The translations under genes were made by a program, and so were the position numbers. From Verrucomicrobiia bacterium (lineage in GTDB: Bacteria > Verrucomicrobiota > Verrucomicrobiia > Limisphaerales > UBA1100), in contig JAAZZB010000053.1 of assembly GCA_014239365.1 (NCBI GenBank), forward strand, positions 1 to 64,000: a stretch of DNA of 64,000 nucleotides. Direction: 5' to 3'. Below are positions 24,996 through 34,398 of this stretch, one piece after another. The notes beneath the pieces were generated by a model. The model saw only the letters and a list, made by a program, of their open reading frames with translations. It had not been told where the DNA came from and did no database searches. Numbering within the stretch: position 1 is the stretch's first letter; the number at the start of each line of letters is the position of its first letter.

Positions 24996-27900
24996 TTAAT
25001 TTTTCGTAATCGTTTCGCTTAAGTTCATCATCGCCCGGGCCACCGTTGTCCATGCGGCGTGTTCGGTGGCGGACAGGGTTTCGGGGGTATTGGATTCACC
25101 GATGGTCAAAAGGGCTTCGGCGGCCTTGGGGTTCTGTTTGTAAAACGCAAAGCGCTCGGTGAAGAGGCGTTGGAGGATAGCTTGCTCGCGCGTGTTGGGC
25201 GGGCGGGCGGTGATGATGCGGAAGCCGTGGGTGATGCGGGTCTTCGGGTCTTTGGCGGCGGCCATCATTTGGGCGGCGAGTTGGCGGGCGGCTTCGACAA
25301 ATTGCGGATCGTGAAGCAGTACGAACGCTTGCAACGGCGTGTTGGTGCGGCTGCGGCGTACGAGGCAAAACTCACGTTCGGGCGCGTCGAAGGTGGCCAT
25401 TGAGGGCGGTGGCACGGTGCGTTTCCAATAGGTGTAAACGCTGCGGCGATAGAGCGCCTCGCCTTTGGCGTGGGGGTAAGGCTTTGATAATCCGGGGCGA
25501 TTGTTCAGCTCCAACCAGAGGCCTTTGGGGTGGTAAGGGTAAACGCTGGGGCCGCCAATTTTGTCGAGCAACAAACCGCTCGCGGCGAGGGCGTTGTCGC
25601 GGATGACCTCGGCATCAAGCCGATGGCGCGGGCCGCGGGCGAGGAGGCGGTTGTCGCGGTCGCGTGCGAGCAGTGCGACGGAGGCGCGGGAGTCCTGTCG
25701 ATACGTGGCGCTGGTGACGATGAGTTTGATCAACGCTTTTTGATCCCATCCCTTTTCCACAAATTGAACCGCCAACCAATCGAGCAAATCCGGATGGCTC
25801 GGCCAATCGCCTTGGATGCCGAATTCCTCGGTGGTTTTTACAAGGCCTTCGCCGAAGAGGCGTTGCCAATCGCGGTTCACCGCCACGCGCGCGGTGAGCG
25901 GATGCTTGCCGTTCACGAGCCATTGCGCGAGGCCGAGCCGATTGCGCGGGGCATCCTTCGCCATCGCGCCGAGGGCGGCGGGTGTGTTGGCGGAAACTTC
26001 TTCGCGACGTTGGTCGTATTCGCCGCGCTCGAGGACGTACGTTTTGCGAGGCGTGGCCATATCCTGCATCACCATCGGGCTCGGGCCGGTTTTGGGTTGG
26101 GCATCGCGCCGGGCGCGGAGGGATTGAATTTTTTTGTGTAACGCCTTGGCGTCCGCGGGCGCGGCGGTGGCGAGGAAGTGGTCGCGCAATTGTTGGGCTT
26201 GCGCGGCGGTGCGCTTGGCGGACGGAATGGCGGCGAGGGTGGGGATGGTGTTGCGGTCGGCCAATTCCGGTTTGGGGGAATCGGTGAAGCCGATGCGGAA
26301 GCGTCCGATGCTGTGGATGGAGCCGAAGTTAAAGCGCAAACGAATTTTTAAATTCGTGCCGCCTTCGAATCCAAACGGTTTTTCAGCGATGAAAATGGCG
26401 GTGCGATTTTCCTTTTTAGAAGGGCCATCGACGGCCCAGCCGGTGTTAGTTTTGCCGTCGATGGTTCTGGCGATGTTGTAACCGCTTTGTGAATAGTCCG
26501 CGATGGCGCGTTTGAATTTGATTTGCTGCGGTTTGCTGCCTTTTTCGGGGTGGGTGATTTCGGCTTCAAATTCACCGAGCACAAAGTTGGAATTGAATGC
26601 GCGGCCCGCGCCGTTGTGTGGGAGGCTTGGGTGGGTGAGGCATTCGAGCCGGATAGCGGTAAGGTTAGTTTGTTTGGTGTGCAACTGAAGCGTATACGTT
26701 TCGCTGGCGGGTGAGTTGCCGGCGACGAGGGTGGAGCTATCGGGCAGCGGCTTGAAGGTGGTACCTTTGCCACCGGTTGTTTTGGAAGGTTTGTGAGTGG
26801 CCCACATTGGCGACTGGCGTTGGGTGGCGATGGTTTTTTCCCATTGCATCTGCGCGGTGGCGATAGGTTTTTCCAATGCCTTCATTTTTTGTTCCACACC
26901 AGTTAACTCGGCGATCAACTTTGCGTTTATTGCGGGCGGCACTTTCACGTTCGGCGTAAAGCCGCGCATTCCGCGTTCGGGCACTTGGTTGAAAAAGGCA
27001 GTGAATTCATAAAACTCCTTTTGCGAAACCGGATCGTATTTGTGGTCGTGGCAGCGGGCGCAGAGGAAGCTCATGCCAAGCCAGACTTGAGCGGAGGTGG
27101 TCACGCGGTCGATGACGTATTCGGTGCGGTATTCTTCATCGATGATGCCGCCCTCGATGGTGATGGGGTGGTTGCGATTAAAACCGGTGGCGACGCGTTG
27201 TTGCAGCGTGGCGTTGGGCAGGAGATCGCCAGCGAGTTGTTCGATGGTGAATTGGTCGAAGGGCAGGTTGCGGTTGTAAGCGTTGATGACCCAATCGCGC
27301 CACGGCCACATATCACGGTGGGTGTCGTATTGGTAACCGTTGGTGTCGGCGTAGCGCGCGGCATCAAGCCAGTAACGTGCCATATGTTCGCCATAACGCG
27401 GCGAGGCAAGGAGGCGGTCGACGGCCTTCTCGAATGCTTTGGGAGATTGATCGGCGAGGAAGGCATCGAGATCAGCAAGGGTGGGGGGCAGTCCGATGAT
27501 GTCAAAGGAAGCGCGCCGAAGCAAAGTGGCTTTGTCCGCTTCGGGTGCTGGCTTGAGTCCTTCGGCCTCCAATCGCGCGAGAATAAAATGGTCGATGCCG
27601 TTGCGCGTCCATTTGTTCAATTTCACCTTCGGCAACGGCGCAGCTTTGGGCTGGATGAACGACCAATGCTTTTCGTACTTGCCGCCTTGTTTGACCCATT
27701 GCTTGAGTAGCTCAATTTGTTTGGCGGTGAGCTGGCGATGCGAATCGGCGGGCGGCATTTTTTCATCGGCGTCATCAGTGGTGATGCGATAGATGAGTTC
27801 GCTCTCGCTCAAATCCCCCGGCACAATGGCGCGCGCGCCGCCTTTGAGTTCCGCCCGCGAATCCGCTTGGCGATCCAGCCGCAGCTTTGCCTTGCGCGCG

Positions 27901-28028
27901 GCACTATCCGGCCCGTGGCATTGGTAGCAGTTGTTGGAAAGAATGGGCCGAATGTCGCGGTTGAAACTGAGCGCCGCGGCAGTCGCAGCGGCGGCAAACA
28001 AAATGAAAATGACAGGCGTTAAACGCAT
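24996..28028 (-). CDS. DUF1549/DUF1553 protein with planctomycete-type cytochrome C domain
   Basis: About 1,010 residues from ATG 28028, which gives a clean signal peptide (RLTPVIFILFAAAATAAA); an ATG 36 nt upstream is possible. A cytochrome C-like PSCyt1 domain has CYQCH at 34-38 and a candidate Met ligand in KMPPADSH. DUF1549 follows (about 130-340, with DAARYADTNGYQYD and FLCARCHDHKYDPVSQ, a second heme-like CxxCH). A beta-rich insert and DUF1553 (about 690-950, with NRLGLAQWLV, RVAVNRDWQRLFG and SNTPLQAFVLLHDPQFVEAA) complete it. It lies upstream of its usual partner DUF1501 on the same strand. An extracytoplasmic role, perhaps redox-linked, is likely; the reaction is unknown. Confidence 0.92.
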   Translation of the reverse strand: MRLTPVIFILFAAAATAAALSFNRDIRPILSNNCYQCHGPDSAARKAKLRLDRQADSRAELKGGARAIVPGDLSESELIYRITTDDADEKMPPADSHRQLTAKQIELLKQWVKQGGKYEKHWSFIQPKAAPLPKVKLNKWTRNGIDHFILARLEAEGLKPAPEADKATLLRRASFDIIGLPPTLADLDAFLADQSPKAFEKAVDRLLASPRYGEHMARYWLDAARYADTNGYQYDTHRDMWPWRDWVINAYNRNLPFDQFTIEQLAGDLLPNATLQQRVATGFNRNHPITIEGGIIDEEYRTEYVIDRVTTSAQVWLGMSFLCARCHDHKYDPVSQKEFYEFTAFFNQVPERGMRGFTPNVKVPPAINAKLIAELTGVEQKMKALEKPIATAQMQWEKTIATQRQSPMWATHKPSKTTGGKGTTFKPLPDSSTLVAGNSPASETYTLQLHTKQTNLTAIRLECLTHPSLPHNGAGRAFNSNFVLGEFEAEITHPEKGSKPQQIKFKRAIADYSQSGYNIARTIDGKTNTGWAVDGPSKKENRTAIFIAEKPFGFEGGTNLKIRLRFNFGSIHSIGRFRIGFTDSPKPELADRNTIPTLAAIPSAKRTAAQAQQLRDHFLATAAPADAKALHKKIQSLRARRDAQPKTGPSPMVMQDMATPRKTYVLERGEYDQRREEVSANTPAALGAMAKDAPRNRLGLAQWLVNGKHPLTARVAVNRDWQRLFGEGLVKTTEEFGIQGDWPSHPDLLDWLAVQFVEKGWDQKALIKLIVTSATYRQDSRASVALLARDRDNRLLARGPRHRLDAEVIRDNALAASGLLLDKIGGPSVYPYHPKGLWLELNNRPGLSKPYPHAKGEALYRRSVYTYWKRTVPPPSMATFDAPEREFCLVRRSRTNTPLQAFVLLHDPQFVEAARQLAAQMMAAAKDPKTRITHGFRIITARPPNTREQAILQRLFTERFAFYKQNPKAAEALLTIGESNTPETLSATEHAAWTTVARAMMNLSETITKN

Positions 28029-28114
28029 TGGGTTTAGGGTAAAGTCAATGGGCTGTGTTTTCAAGCGTTTGCGCTAACTTTACATTTATTGCGCGGCCTG
28101 CTAAACATCGGGCC

Positions 28115-28933
28115 GTGGAGGGTTCGAATCATCAGCTATGGAGACGCTTGGCGGGTGGGAAAAATTTATTTCTCATCGCCGGCCCGTGTGTCATAGAGAG
28201 CGAAGCGTTGTGCCTTAAGGTGGCGCGGACGATGCGCGATACGTGCAAGCGGCTGGGCATCACTTACATTTTCAAAGCGAGCTTTGACAAAGCCAATCGC
28301 ACTTCCGGCAAAACCAAGCGCGGCCCGGGCATTGAGGCGGGGTTGGCAGTGCTGGCGAAAGTGCGGGCGAAAGTCGGCGTGCCGGTGCTGACGGATGTCC
28401 ACACCGAGGCGCAAGCGGTCGCGGCGGCGGCGGTGGTGGATGCGATTCAGATCCCGGCGTTTCTGTGCCGACAAACGGATTTAATTGAGGCGGCGGCCCG
28501 GACGGGGGTGATTGTGAATTTGAAGAAAGGCCAATTTCTTTCGCCGCAGGAAATGGGGCAAGTGGTGAAGAAAGCCAAAGCGGTGGGCGGTAAAAAATTA
28601 TTGGTGACCGATCGCGGCACGACGTTTGGTTACAACAATCTCGTAGCCGATATGCGGTCGATGCCTATTATGAAGGAGTTTGGATTTCCGGTGGTATTCG
28701 ATGCCACGCATTCGGTGCAAATGCCTGGCGGCGGTGGGGACAAATCCGGCGGCAACGGCGAGTTTGCACCGGTGTTGGCGCGTGCGGCGATTGCGGCCGG
28801 GGCGGATGGGTTATTCATTGAGACGCATCCCGATCCCAAAAAATCCTGGAGTGATGGGCCGAACATGGTTCCGCTGCGCGAGATGCCAAAGGTGTTGAAG
28901 CAAATCCTGAAAGTTTACAAAGCAGTGCGATGA
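28115..28933 (+). CDS. kdsA: 3-deoxy-8-phosphooctulonate synthase (Kdo-8-P synthase)
   Basis: About 272 residues. It condenses arabinose-5-phosphate with phosphoenolpyruvate, the first committed step to Kdo of lipid A. Marks are FLIAGPCVIES, FKASFDKANRTS, RGPGIEAGL, TDVHTEAQA, QIPAFLCRQTDL, NLKKGQFLSP and FDATHSVQMPGG. The start is uncertain: GTG 28055 (overlaps the divergent gene), GTG 28115, or TTG 28148 with a GGAG just upstream. All keep the catalytic part. It heads a Kdo/Lpt cluster and overlaps kdsC by 4 nt. Confidence 0.93.
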   Translation: MEGSNHQLWRRLAGGKNLFLIAGPCVIESEALCLKVARTMRDTCKRLGITYIFKASFDKANRTSGKTKRGPGIEAGLAVLAKVRAKVGVPVLTDVHTEAQAVAAAAVVDAIQIPAFLCRQTDLIEAAARTGVIVNLKKGQFLSPQEMGQVVKKAKAVGGKKLLVTDRGTTFGYNNLVADMRSMPIMKEFGFPVVFDATHSVQMPGGGGDKSGGNGEFAPVLARAAIAAGADGLFIETHPDPKKSWSDGPNMVPLREMPKVLKQILKVYKAVR

Positions 28934-29487
28934 GCGCCTCGAAGAAAACGGCAACAACAGCGATGTTCAAACGCGTGAAGATTTTTCTCACGGACGTGGA
29001 TGGCGTGTTGACGAATGCTACGGTGATTCTCAACGGCAAAACGGAGTTCAAGCAATTCAATATTCAGGACGGGATGGGAATGCGTTTGCTACAGCACGTG
29101 GGGATTCCGGTGGGTTGGGTTTCCAATCGAAAATCGACGGCGACGACGGCGCGCGCAAAAGAATTAAAGGTGGATTATTTGTGGCAGAAATCGTTGCCGA
29201 AAGTGGCGGCGGTGGAGGCGATTTTGAAAAAGGCAAAGCTCACTTGGGCGGATGCCTGTTTTATGAGCGATGATATCAACGACCTCGCGGTGCTCGATCG
29301 CGTGGGTTTGCCCATCGCGGTGGGCAACGCGATGCCGGATGTGAAGCGCGCGGCAAAATATGTGACCACTGCCACCGGCGGCCAAGGCGCAGTGCGCGAG
29401 GTGTGCGATAAAATTTTGCGGGCGCAAGGATTTATGCCGGCGATTCTCCAACGGCTCAGGCATCCGGAGGGTTATCGTGATCAATAA
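28930..29487 (+). CDS. kdsC: Kdo-8-phosphate phosphatase
   Basis: 185-residue HAD-superfamily phosphatase of the C0 KdsC type, which has no cap and works as a tetramer. The nucleophile motif is FLTDVDGVLTNATV (about 19-32), followed by FNIQDGMGMRLL, VGWVSNRKS, the Lys-region and CFMSDDINDLAVL for metal binding. It removes phosphate from Kdo-8-P made by the upstream enzyme. The start overlaps kdsA by ATGA and the 3' end overlaps the next gene by 11 nt. Confidence 0.93.
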   Translation: MSASKKTATTAMFKRVKIFLTDVDGVLTNATVILNGKTEFKQFNIQDGMGMRLLQHVGIPVGWVSNRKSTATTARAKELKVDYLWQKSLPKVAAVEAILKKAKLTWADACFMSDDINDLAVLDRVGLPIAVGNAMPDVKRAAKYVTTATGGQGAVREVCDKILRAQGFMPAILQRLRHPEGYRDQ

Positions 29488-29962
29488 ATTTTTCATTGCG
29501 GTGGGGCTGGCGATGTTGGCGGTTTGTGTCATGGTCAGTTGTAAGGATGCACCGGGGCAGTCGGAGACGAAGGGGGAATCTTTGGGCCCGAGTGAAGCAG
29601 GGCAAAAGCGAATCAAATACCCCGAATACGATCGTGCGACGGGTCGCATGAAGTCCTTGCTCACCGGCGATACCGCGGTGCAAGTGGAAGGCGGGATGAT
29701 GCTGATCACCGAGATGCGTCTGGAAACCTACGAATATGACGGGGCGGCTCGAAAAGTGGGCTTGATTATCGAAGCGCCTGAGTGTTTATTTAGCTTCCGC
29801 ACTCACGTTGCCTCTTCGGATGGACCGATGACGCTCCATCGCGCGGATGGCGATGCCTCGCTAAGTGGGCGCGGTTTTGAATGGCGGCAACGGGAATCGA
29901 CCTTGACGATTTCCAATAATGTGAAGACAGTGACGAGGAAAGGGTTTTCGATTGATGAATAA
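29477..29962 (+). CDS. lptC: LptC-like LPS export protein
   Basis: 161 residues. The GTG start is supported by GGAGGG six bases upstream. A hydrophobic N-terminus ends in MVSC, a good lipobox, unlike E. coli LptC which keeps its helix. The rest is beta-rich, with GRMKSLLTGDTAVQVEGGMM and RGFEWRQRESTLTISNNVK, the latter matching the final strands of LptC-type jelly-roll domains. Position between kdsC and an LptA-like gene strongly supports the call. LptC relays LPS from the LptBFG complex to LptA. Confidence 0.75.
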   Translation: MINKFFIAVGLAMLAVCVMVSCKDAPGQSETKGESLGPSEAGQKRIKYPEYDRATGRMKSLLTGDTAVQVEGGMMLITEMRLETYEYDGAARKVGLIIEAPECLFSFRTHVASSDGPMTLHRADGDASLSGRGFEWRQRESTLTISNNVKTVTRKGFSIDE

Positions 29963-30632
29963 AAATAAAATGACAATCGGTGTCAGCCTTGCGTTAACAA
30001 TGCTGGCGGTTGCGGCTGATGCGCCGGCGAAAGCGAAAGCAAAAGCAGCCCCCGCGCCCATAGTGAAGGTGGAGCAGGAGGGGATGAAAAGCACATCTGA
30101 TTCCTTTAACTACAATCTCAAAAAACGATTGGCGATTTACGAGGGCAACGTCCGGGTCGTGGACAGCACCTTGGATTTAAGTTGCGATAAGTTGACGGTC
30201 GTCTTTATGGATAAAGCGAAGGAGCCAGCACGCAAGCCGGTTGAAAAACCACCGTTGAAGGCGGGCGAAAAAGTGCTGCCCGGCCCAATGGTGGGAATGG
30301 GCGGGAACGTGAAAATGTTGATTGCGGAGGGTAATGTGGTGATCATCAATCGGGAAAACAAAAACCGCGCTATGGGTGATAAAGCGGTTTACACCCAACT
30401 TACGGAGCAAGTGGTGTTGACCTCAAAACTGGGCAATCCTGATCCGAAAATTATTTTTGATAATGGAGGGGAGATTTCTGGGCCGATAATTATTCATGAT
30501 CGATTGACGGGGAATCTGAGGGTAGAGAAAAACAAAGAAGCAAACCCAGGTGGCGCTGCCCCGGTTAAGCCGTCCCCCAATGAGATTGCTCCCGAGCCGC
30601 CGGTGCGTCGGTTGGGTCCGCCCAAAAAATGA
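29955..30632 (+). CDS. lptA: LptA/OstA-like periplasmic LPS transport protein
   Basis: 225 residues with an N-terminal signal peptide (about 1-25). The beta-jellyroll OstA/LptA repeat is visible as SDSFNYNLKKRLAIYEGNVR, VDSTLDLSCDKLTV, IAEGNVVIINRENKNRAMGD and VLTSKLGNPDPKIIFDNGG. A Lys/Pro-rich tail (about 195-225) follows the fold. LptA forms the periplasmic bridge that carries LPS to the outer membrane. It overlaps lptC and lptB by a few bases. Confidence 0.85.
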   Translation: MNKNKMTIGVSLALTMLAVAADAPAKAKAKAAPAPIVKVEQEGMKSTSDSFNYNLKKRLAIYEGNVRVVDSTLDLSCDKLTVVFMDKAKEPARKPVEKPPLKAGEKVLPGPMVGMGGNVKMLIAEGNVVIINRENKNRAMGDKAVYTQLTEQVVLTSKLGNPDPKIIFDNGGEISGPIIIHDRLTGNLRVEKNKEANPGGAAPVKPSPNEIAPEPPVRRLGPPKK

Positions 30633-31351
30633 GTTTGCTGGCGACGGAAAATCTGGCCAAAGAATATGGCCAACGGCGGGTGGTGGATGGCGTTTCCATC
30701 AACGTGCAGCCCGGTGAAATTGTCGGCCTCCTCGGCCCGAATGGCGCGGGGAAAACCACGACGTTTAATATGGTGGTGGGGCTCGTGCAGCCGGATGAAG
30801 GCGGCGTGTTGTTTTTGGAAGATGAAATTTCTCGTCTGCCAATGCATAAACGCGCGCGCGCGGGCATCGGTTATCTCACACAGGAACCTTCGGTTTTTCG
30901 CAAACTCACGGTGGAGGAAAATATCCTCGCGATTCTTGAGACGTGCGAAGTGGGGTTGGTGGAACGCCGCGTGCGCTTGCAAAGTTTGCTCGATGAGCTT
31001 GACCTCACAGACCTCGCTCAAAGCAAAGCATATCAATTGAGCGGCGGCGAAAAGCGGCGGCTGGAAATTACTCGTGCTTTAGTGACGAGCCCGCAATTGC
31101 TTTTGCTGGATGAACCTTTCGCGGGCATCGACCCCATTGCGGTTTATGAAGTGCAAAAAATCGTGCGCCGCCTGCGCGAACGCGGTCTTGGGATTCTCAT
31201 CACCGATCACAATGTGCGCGAGACGTTGAAGCTCGTGGATCGCGCTTACCTCATCCATCAAGGCCGCGTGCTGCTGGAAGGCGATGCGGAATTCCTTGTC
31301 AACGACGCCCAAGCGCGCGATCTTTATCTCGGCCCTGAATTCAATATTTGA
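30629..31351 (+). CDS. lptB: LPS export ABC transporter ATP-binding protein
   Basis: 240 residues. Walker A LLGPNGAGKTTTFNMVVGLV (about 34-53), GIGYLTQEPSVFRKLTVEEN, signature LSGGEKRRLEITRALVTSPQ, Walker B LLLDEPFAGIDPIAV and ITDHNVRETL, all characteristic of LptB rather than of general importers. It powers extraction of LPS from the inner membrane with LptF and LptG, which are not in this window. The ATG overlaps the lptA stop (ATGA). Confidence 0.97.
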   Translation: MSLLATENLAKEYGQRRVVDGVSINVQPGEIVGLLGPNGAGKTTTFNMVVGLVQPDEGGVLFLEDEISRLPMHKRARAGIGYLTQEPSVFRKLTVEENILAILETCEVGLVERRVRLQSLLDELDLTDLAQSKAYQLSGGEKRRLEITRALVTSPQLLLLDEPFAGIDPIAVYEVQKIVRRLRERGLGILITDHNVRETLKLVDRAYLIHQGRVLLEGDAEFLVNDAQARDLYLGPEFNI

Positions 31352-31360
31352 CCATCTGAA

Positions 31361-32308
31361 ATGCCGCAGACCAAAATAACCGTCGAGCAGTTTTACGTGG
31401 ATAACGCCTCCGCGTTGGGCTTGCGTTTGCTCGCCGGTGCCGATGGCCTCAAGCGCGCCATCAAAGAACCCACCGTCAACCGCCCCGGCCTTGCGCTGGC
31501 GGGGTTCACCAAATATTTCGCCATCAACCGGTTGCAAGTGATGGGCTCGGCGGAGGTGACTTATTTGAAATCGCTCGCGCCCGAAGTGCGCGCGGAACGC
31601 TACGCGGAAATTTGCAGCCATCGCATTCCGTGCATCGTCTACTCGCGCAATCTCAAGCCGGATACGGCATTGTTAAAAATCGCCGAAAAGGAAGGCATCC
31701 CGGTTTTTCGTTGCCCGCTCATCACGATGAAATTTATCAACCGCGCCACGTTGGCGTTGGAGGATTTGTTTGCGCCGCGCGGCCAAGTGCAGGGAAGTAT
31801 GGTGGATATTCTTGGGGTGGGCGTCATCATCAAAGGCGATAGCGGCATCGGCAAAAGCGAGTGCGTGCTCGCGCTTGTCGAGCGCGGCTACAGCCTTGTC
31901 GCCGATGACGTCACCAAAGTGAAACTGCTCGACGGCCGCGAGGTCATTGGTACTAGCGCGAGCATCACGCGTAATCATATGGAAGTGCGCGGCATTGGCA
32001 TCATTGATGTTGGAATGATGTTTGGTGTGAAAAGCATCCGCCGCGAAAAACAACTCGACCTCGTGGTTTCCCTGCAGGATTGGGATGAAGTGGAGGAAGT
32101 GGATCGCCTTGGGATGGAGGAAAAAACCACCGAAGTGCTCGGCGTGCGCATTCCGGACATTACCATTCCCGTGCGGCCGGGGCGCGATATTGCGCGGCTT
32201 GTGGAGGTCGCGGCCTTCCAAGGCAAGCTCAAGAGCACCGGCTATAATGCCGCCGAAGAGCTCAATAAACGCCTAATCGCGCAGATGAATCCGGATCAAC
32301 CGGAATAA
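31361..32308 (+). CDS. hprK: HPr kinase/phosphorylase
   Basis: 315 residues, the usual length. The N-terminal domain (1-130) is followed by the kinase core with the P-loop GDSGIGKSE (about 153-161), the Asp in VADDVTKV, and the HprK signature MEVRGIGIIDV (about 206-216). It phosphorylates and dephosphorylates Ser46 of HPr. The target HPr is encoded 50 bp downstream. Known in Firmicutes for catabolite control; in Gram-negative bacteria without sugar PTS it links to other regulation. Confidence 0.96.
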   Translation: MPQTKITVEQFYVDNASALGLRLLAGADGLKRAIKEPTVNRPGLALAGFTKYFAINRLQVMGSAEVTYLKSLAPEVRAERYAEICSHRIPCIVYSRNLKPDTALLKIAEKEGIPVFRCPLITMKFINRATLALEDLFAPRGQVQGSMVDILGVGVIIKGDSGIGKSECVLALVERGYSLVADDVTKVKLLDGREVIGTSASITRNHMEVRGIGIIDVGMMFGVKSIRREKQLDLVVSLQDWDEVEEVDRLGMEEKTTEVLGVRIPDITIPVRPGRDIARLVEVAAFQGKLKSTGYNAAEELNKRLIAQMNPDQPE

Positions 32309-32358
32309 TTTCTCGCCAAACCGGCGGCTATCCCCGAAAATCTCCCCGCCTGTCATCT

Positions 32359-32649
32359 ATGAAAACAAATGGCCATAACGAAGCCGTCATCCGAGAGTTG
32401 ATTATTTCCAATCAATCCGGAATGCACGCGCGTCCCGCAGCGGCTTTCGTCAAGATGGCCAATCAATTTAAGGCGGAGATCACCGTCACCAAAGACGGCG
32501 ACAGCGTGAATGGCAAAAGCATCATGGGCTTGATGACATTGGCCGCCGCCAAGGGCACGTGTTTGGTTATCGAGACCAACGGTGACGATGCCGAGAGTGC
32601 CGCTGATGCCATCCAGTCTTTGATCGAAGGAAAATTCGGCGAGGCCTAA
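32359..32649 (+). CDS. ptsH: HPr phosphocarrier protein
   Basis: 96 residues. The His-15 site is in SGMHARPAAAFVKMA, and the Ser-46 region NGKSIMGLMTLAAAKG is intact for HprK. An eight-residue N-terminal extension precedes the normal start. No EI or sugar-specific EII gene is in the window. It is placed between hprK and gatC. Confidence 0.95.
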   Translation: MKTNGHNEAVIRELIISNQSGMHARPAAAFVKMANQFKAEITVTKDGDSVNGKSIMGLMTLAAAKGTCLVIETNGDDAESAADAIQSLIEGKFGEA

Positions 32650-32653
32650 ACTG

Positions 32654-32941
32654 ATGCCAACCATGCGGAAGGATCTTCAGCACGCCGTGAAGCTGGCCCG
32701 CATCGAGCTCACCCCCGAAGAGGAAGCGCGCCTCGGGCCGCAACTCGGCGACATTCTCAAGTACGTCGACAAGCTCAACGAATTGGACGTCGAAGGCGTC
32801 GAGCCCACCGCCCACGCCGTGCCGCTCACCAACGTGTTGCGCGAAGATGAGCCGCGCGAATCCCTTTCCCACGAAGCCGCGATGCGCAACGCGCCGAAAA
32901 CCAGCAACGGACTGTTCATCGTACCCAAAATCGTCGAGTGA
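32654..32941 (+). CDS. gatC: Asp-tRNA(Asn)/Glu-tRNA(Gln) amidotransferase subunit C
   Basis: 95 residues, the usual GatC size. Typical features are [20 protein letters not shown] near the N-terminus, the linker [10 protein letters not shown], and the C-terminal [16 protein letters not shown] with [12 protein letters not shown]. GatC stabilises GatA and bridges it to GatB. The stop overlaps a possible GTG start of gatA, and its start is 4 bp after ptsH. Confidence 0.95.
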   Translation: MPTMRKDLQHAVKLARIELTPEEEARLGPQLGDILKYVDKLNELDVEGVEPTAHAVPLTNVLREDEPRESLSHEAAMRNAPKTSNGLFIVPKIVE

Positions 32942-32943
32942 CT

Positions 32944-34398
32944 ATGCCGCACACGTTCACGATTTCGCAGCTCACCGACAAGCTGACCCAAGGCGAGTTG
33001 ACTTCGCGCGAGGCCACCCAGTCCTGCCTCGACCGCATCGCCGCCGTGGACGGACAACTCAACGCCTTCCTTAGCCACGACCCCGCCGACGCACTCGCCC
33101 AAGCCGATGCTGCCGATGCCGCCCGCGCTGCCGGTGAATCCAAGCCGCTCCTTGGCGTGCCCATCGCGATGAAAGATGTCATCGCCGTGAACGGTCACCC
33201 GCTCAATTGCGCCAGCAAAATCCTCGGCGAATTCAATAGCCCGTATGACGCCACCGTTACCCAAAAACTACGCGACGCCGGCGCAGTCATTTTTGGCCGC
33301 GTAAATATGGATGAATTTGCGATGGGCAGCTCTACGGAAAATTCCGCCTTCGGCCCCTCGCGCAATCCGTGGGACACCGACTGCATCCCCGGCGGCTCCA
33401 GCGGCGGCAGCGCCGTGGCGGTCGCCGCCGATGAATGCATCGCCTCGCTCGGCACCGACACCGGCGGCTCCATTCGCCAACCCGCCGCGCTTTGCGGTTG
33501 CGTTGGCCTCAAACCCACTTACGGACGCGTGAGCCGCTACGGCCTCGTGGCGTTCGCGTCATCGCTCGACCAAGTTGGCCCCATCACCAAAGACGTCCGC
33601 GATGCCGCCACGCTGCTCGGCGTGATTGCCGGCGAGGACAAACGCGATTCCACAAACGTGCCCGAGCCGGTGCCCGATTACACCGCCGCACTTACTGGCG
33701 ATATCAAAGGCTTGAAAATCGGTTTGCCCAAAGAATACCAAGTCGACGGCCTCGATCCCGAAGTCAAAACCGCCACTGAAACTGCCGTAGCCGAACTGGA
33801 AAAACAAGGCGCGGAAGTGGTTGAGATTTCCCTCCCGCACACCGAGTACGCCATCGCCACTTATTACATTATTGCCACCGCCGAAGCCTCGGCCAACTTG
33901 GCGCGATTTGAAGGCGTCCGCTACGGCGCGCGCGTGGATGGCGCAAGTCCCGAAGCAATGAACCGCGCCACTCGCGGCGGCGGCTTCGGCGAAGAGGTTA
34001 AGCTCCGCGTCATCCTCGGCACCTACGTTTTGAGTAGCGGCTATTACGACGCCTATTATTTGCGCGCCCAAAAAGTCCGCACCCTCATTCGTCAGGATTT
34101 CCTAAACGCCTTTGAAAAAGTCGACCTCATCGCCAGCCCCACCACGCCAACCCCCGCATTTAAGATTGGCGAAAAGGCAAACGACCCATTGCAGATGTAC
34201 CTTTCCGATATCTTCACCATTTCCTGCAACCTCGCCGGCCTCTGCGGCATCAGCGTCCCCTGCGGTTTTTCCAAAAGCGGTTTACCCCTTGGATTGCAAC
34301 TCCTCGGCAAACCCTTCGGTGAACCCGATTTGCTCCGTGCCGCCCACGCCTACGAACAGGCCACGGATTGGCACACCAAACGACCCATTTTAAACTGA
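32944..34398 (+). CDS. gatA: Asp-tRNA(Asn)/Glu-tRNA(Gln) amidotransferase subunit A
   Basis: 484 residues from ATG 32944 (GTG 32938 is an alternative). An amidase-signature enzyme with the Ser-cisSer-Lys triad: Lys in [21 protein letters not shown] and [16 protein letters not shown]. It hydrolyses glutamine to supply ammonia to GatB for Gln-tRNA(Gln) and/or Asn-tRNA(Asn). Its stop overlaps the gatB ATG (ATGA-type). Confidence 0.97.
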   Translation: MPHTFTISQLTDKLTQGELTSREATQSCLDRIAAVDGQLNAFLSHDPADALAQADAADAARAAGESKPLLGVPIAMKDVIAVNGHPLNCASKILGEFNSPYDATVTQKLRDAGAVIFGRVNMDEFAMGSSTENSAFGPSRNPWDTDCIPGGSSGGSAVAVAADECIASLGTDTGGSIRQPAALCGCVGLKPTYGRVSRYGLVAFASSLDQVGPITKDVRDAATLLGVIAGEDKRDSTNVPEPVPDYTAALTGDIKGLKIGLPKEYQVDGLDPEVKTATETAVAELEKQGAEVVEISLPHTEYAIATYYIIATAEASANLARFEGVRYGARVDGASPEAMNRATRGGGFGEEVKLRVILGTYVLSSGYYDAYYLRAQKVRTLIRQDFLNAFEKVDLIASPTTPTPAFKIGEKANDPLQMYLSDIFTISCNLAGLCGISVPCGFSKSGLPLGLQLLGKPFGEPDLLRAAHAYEQATDWHTKRPILN

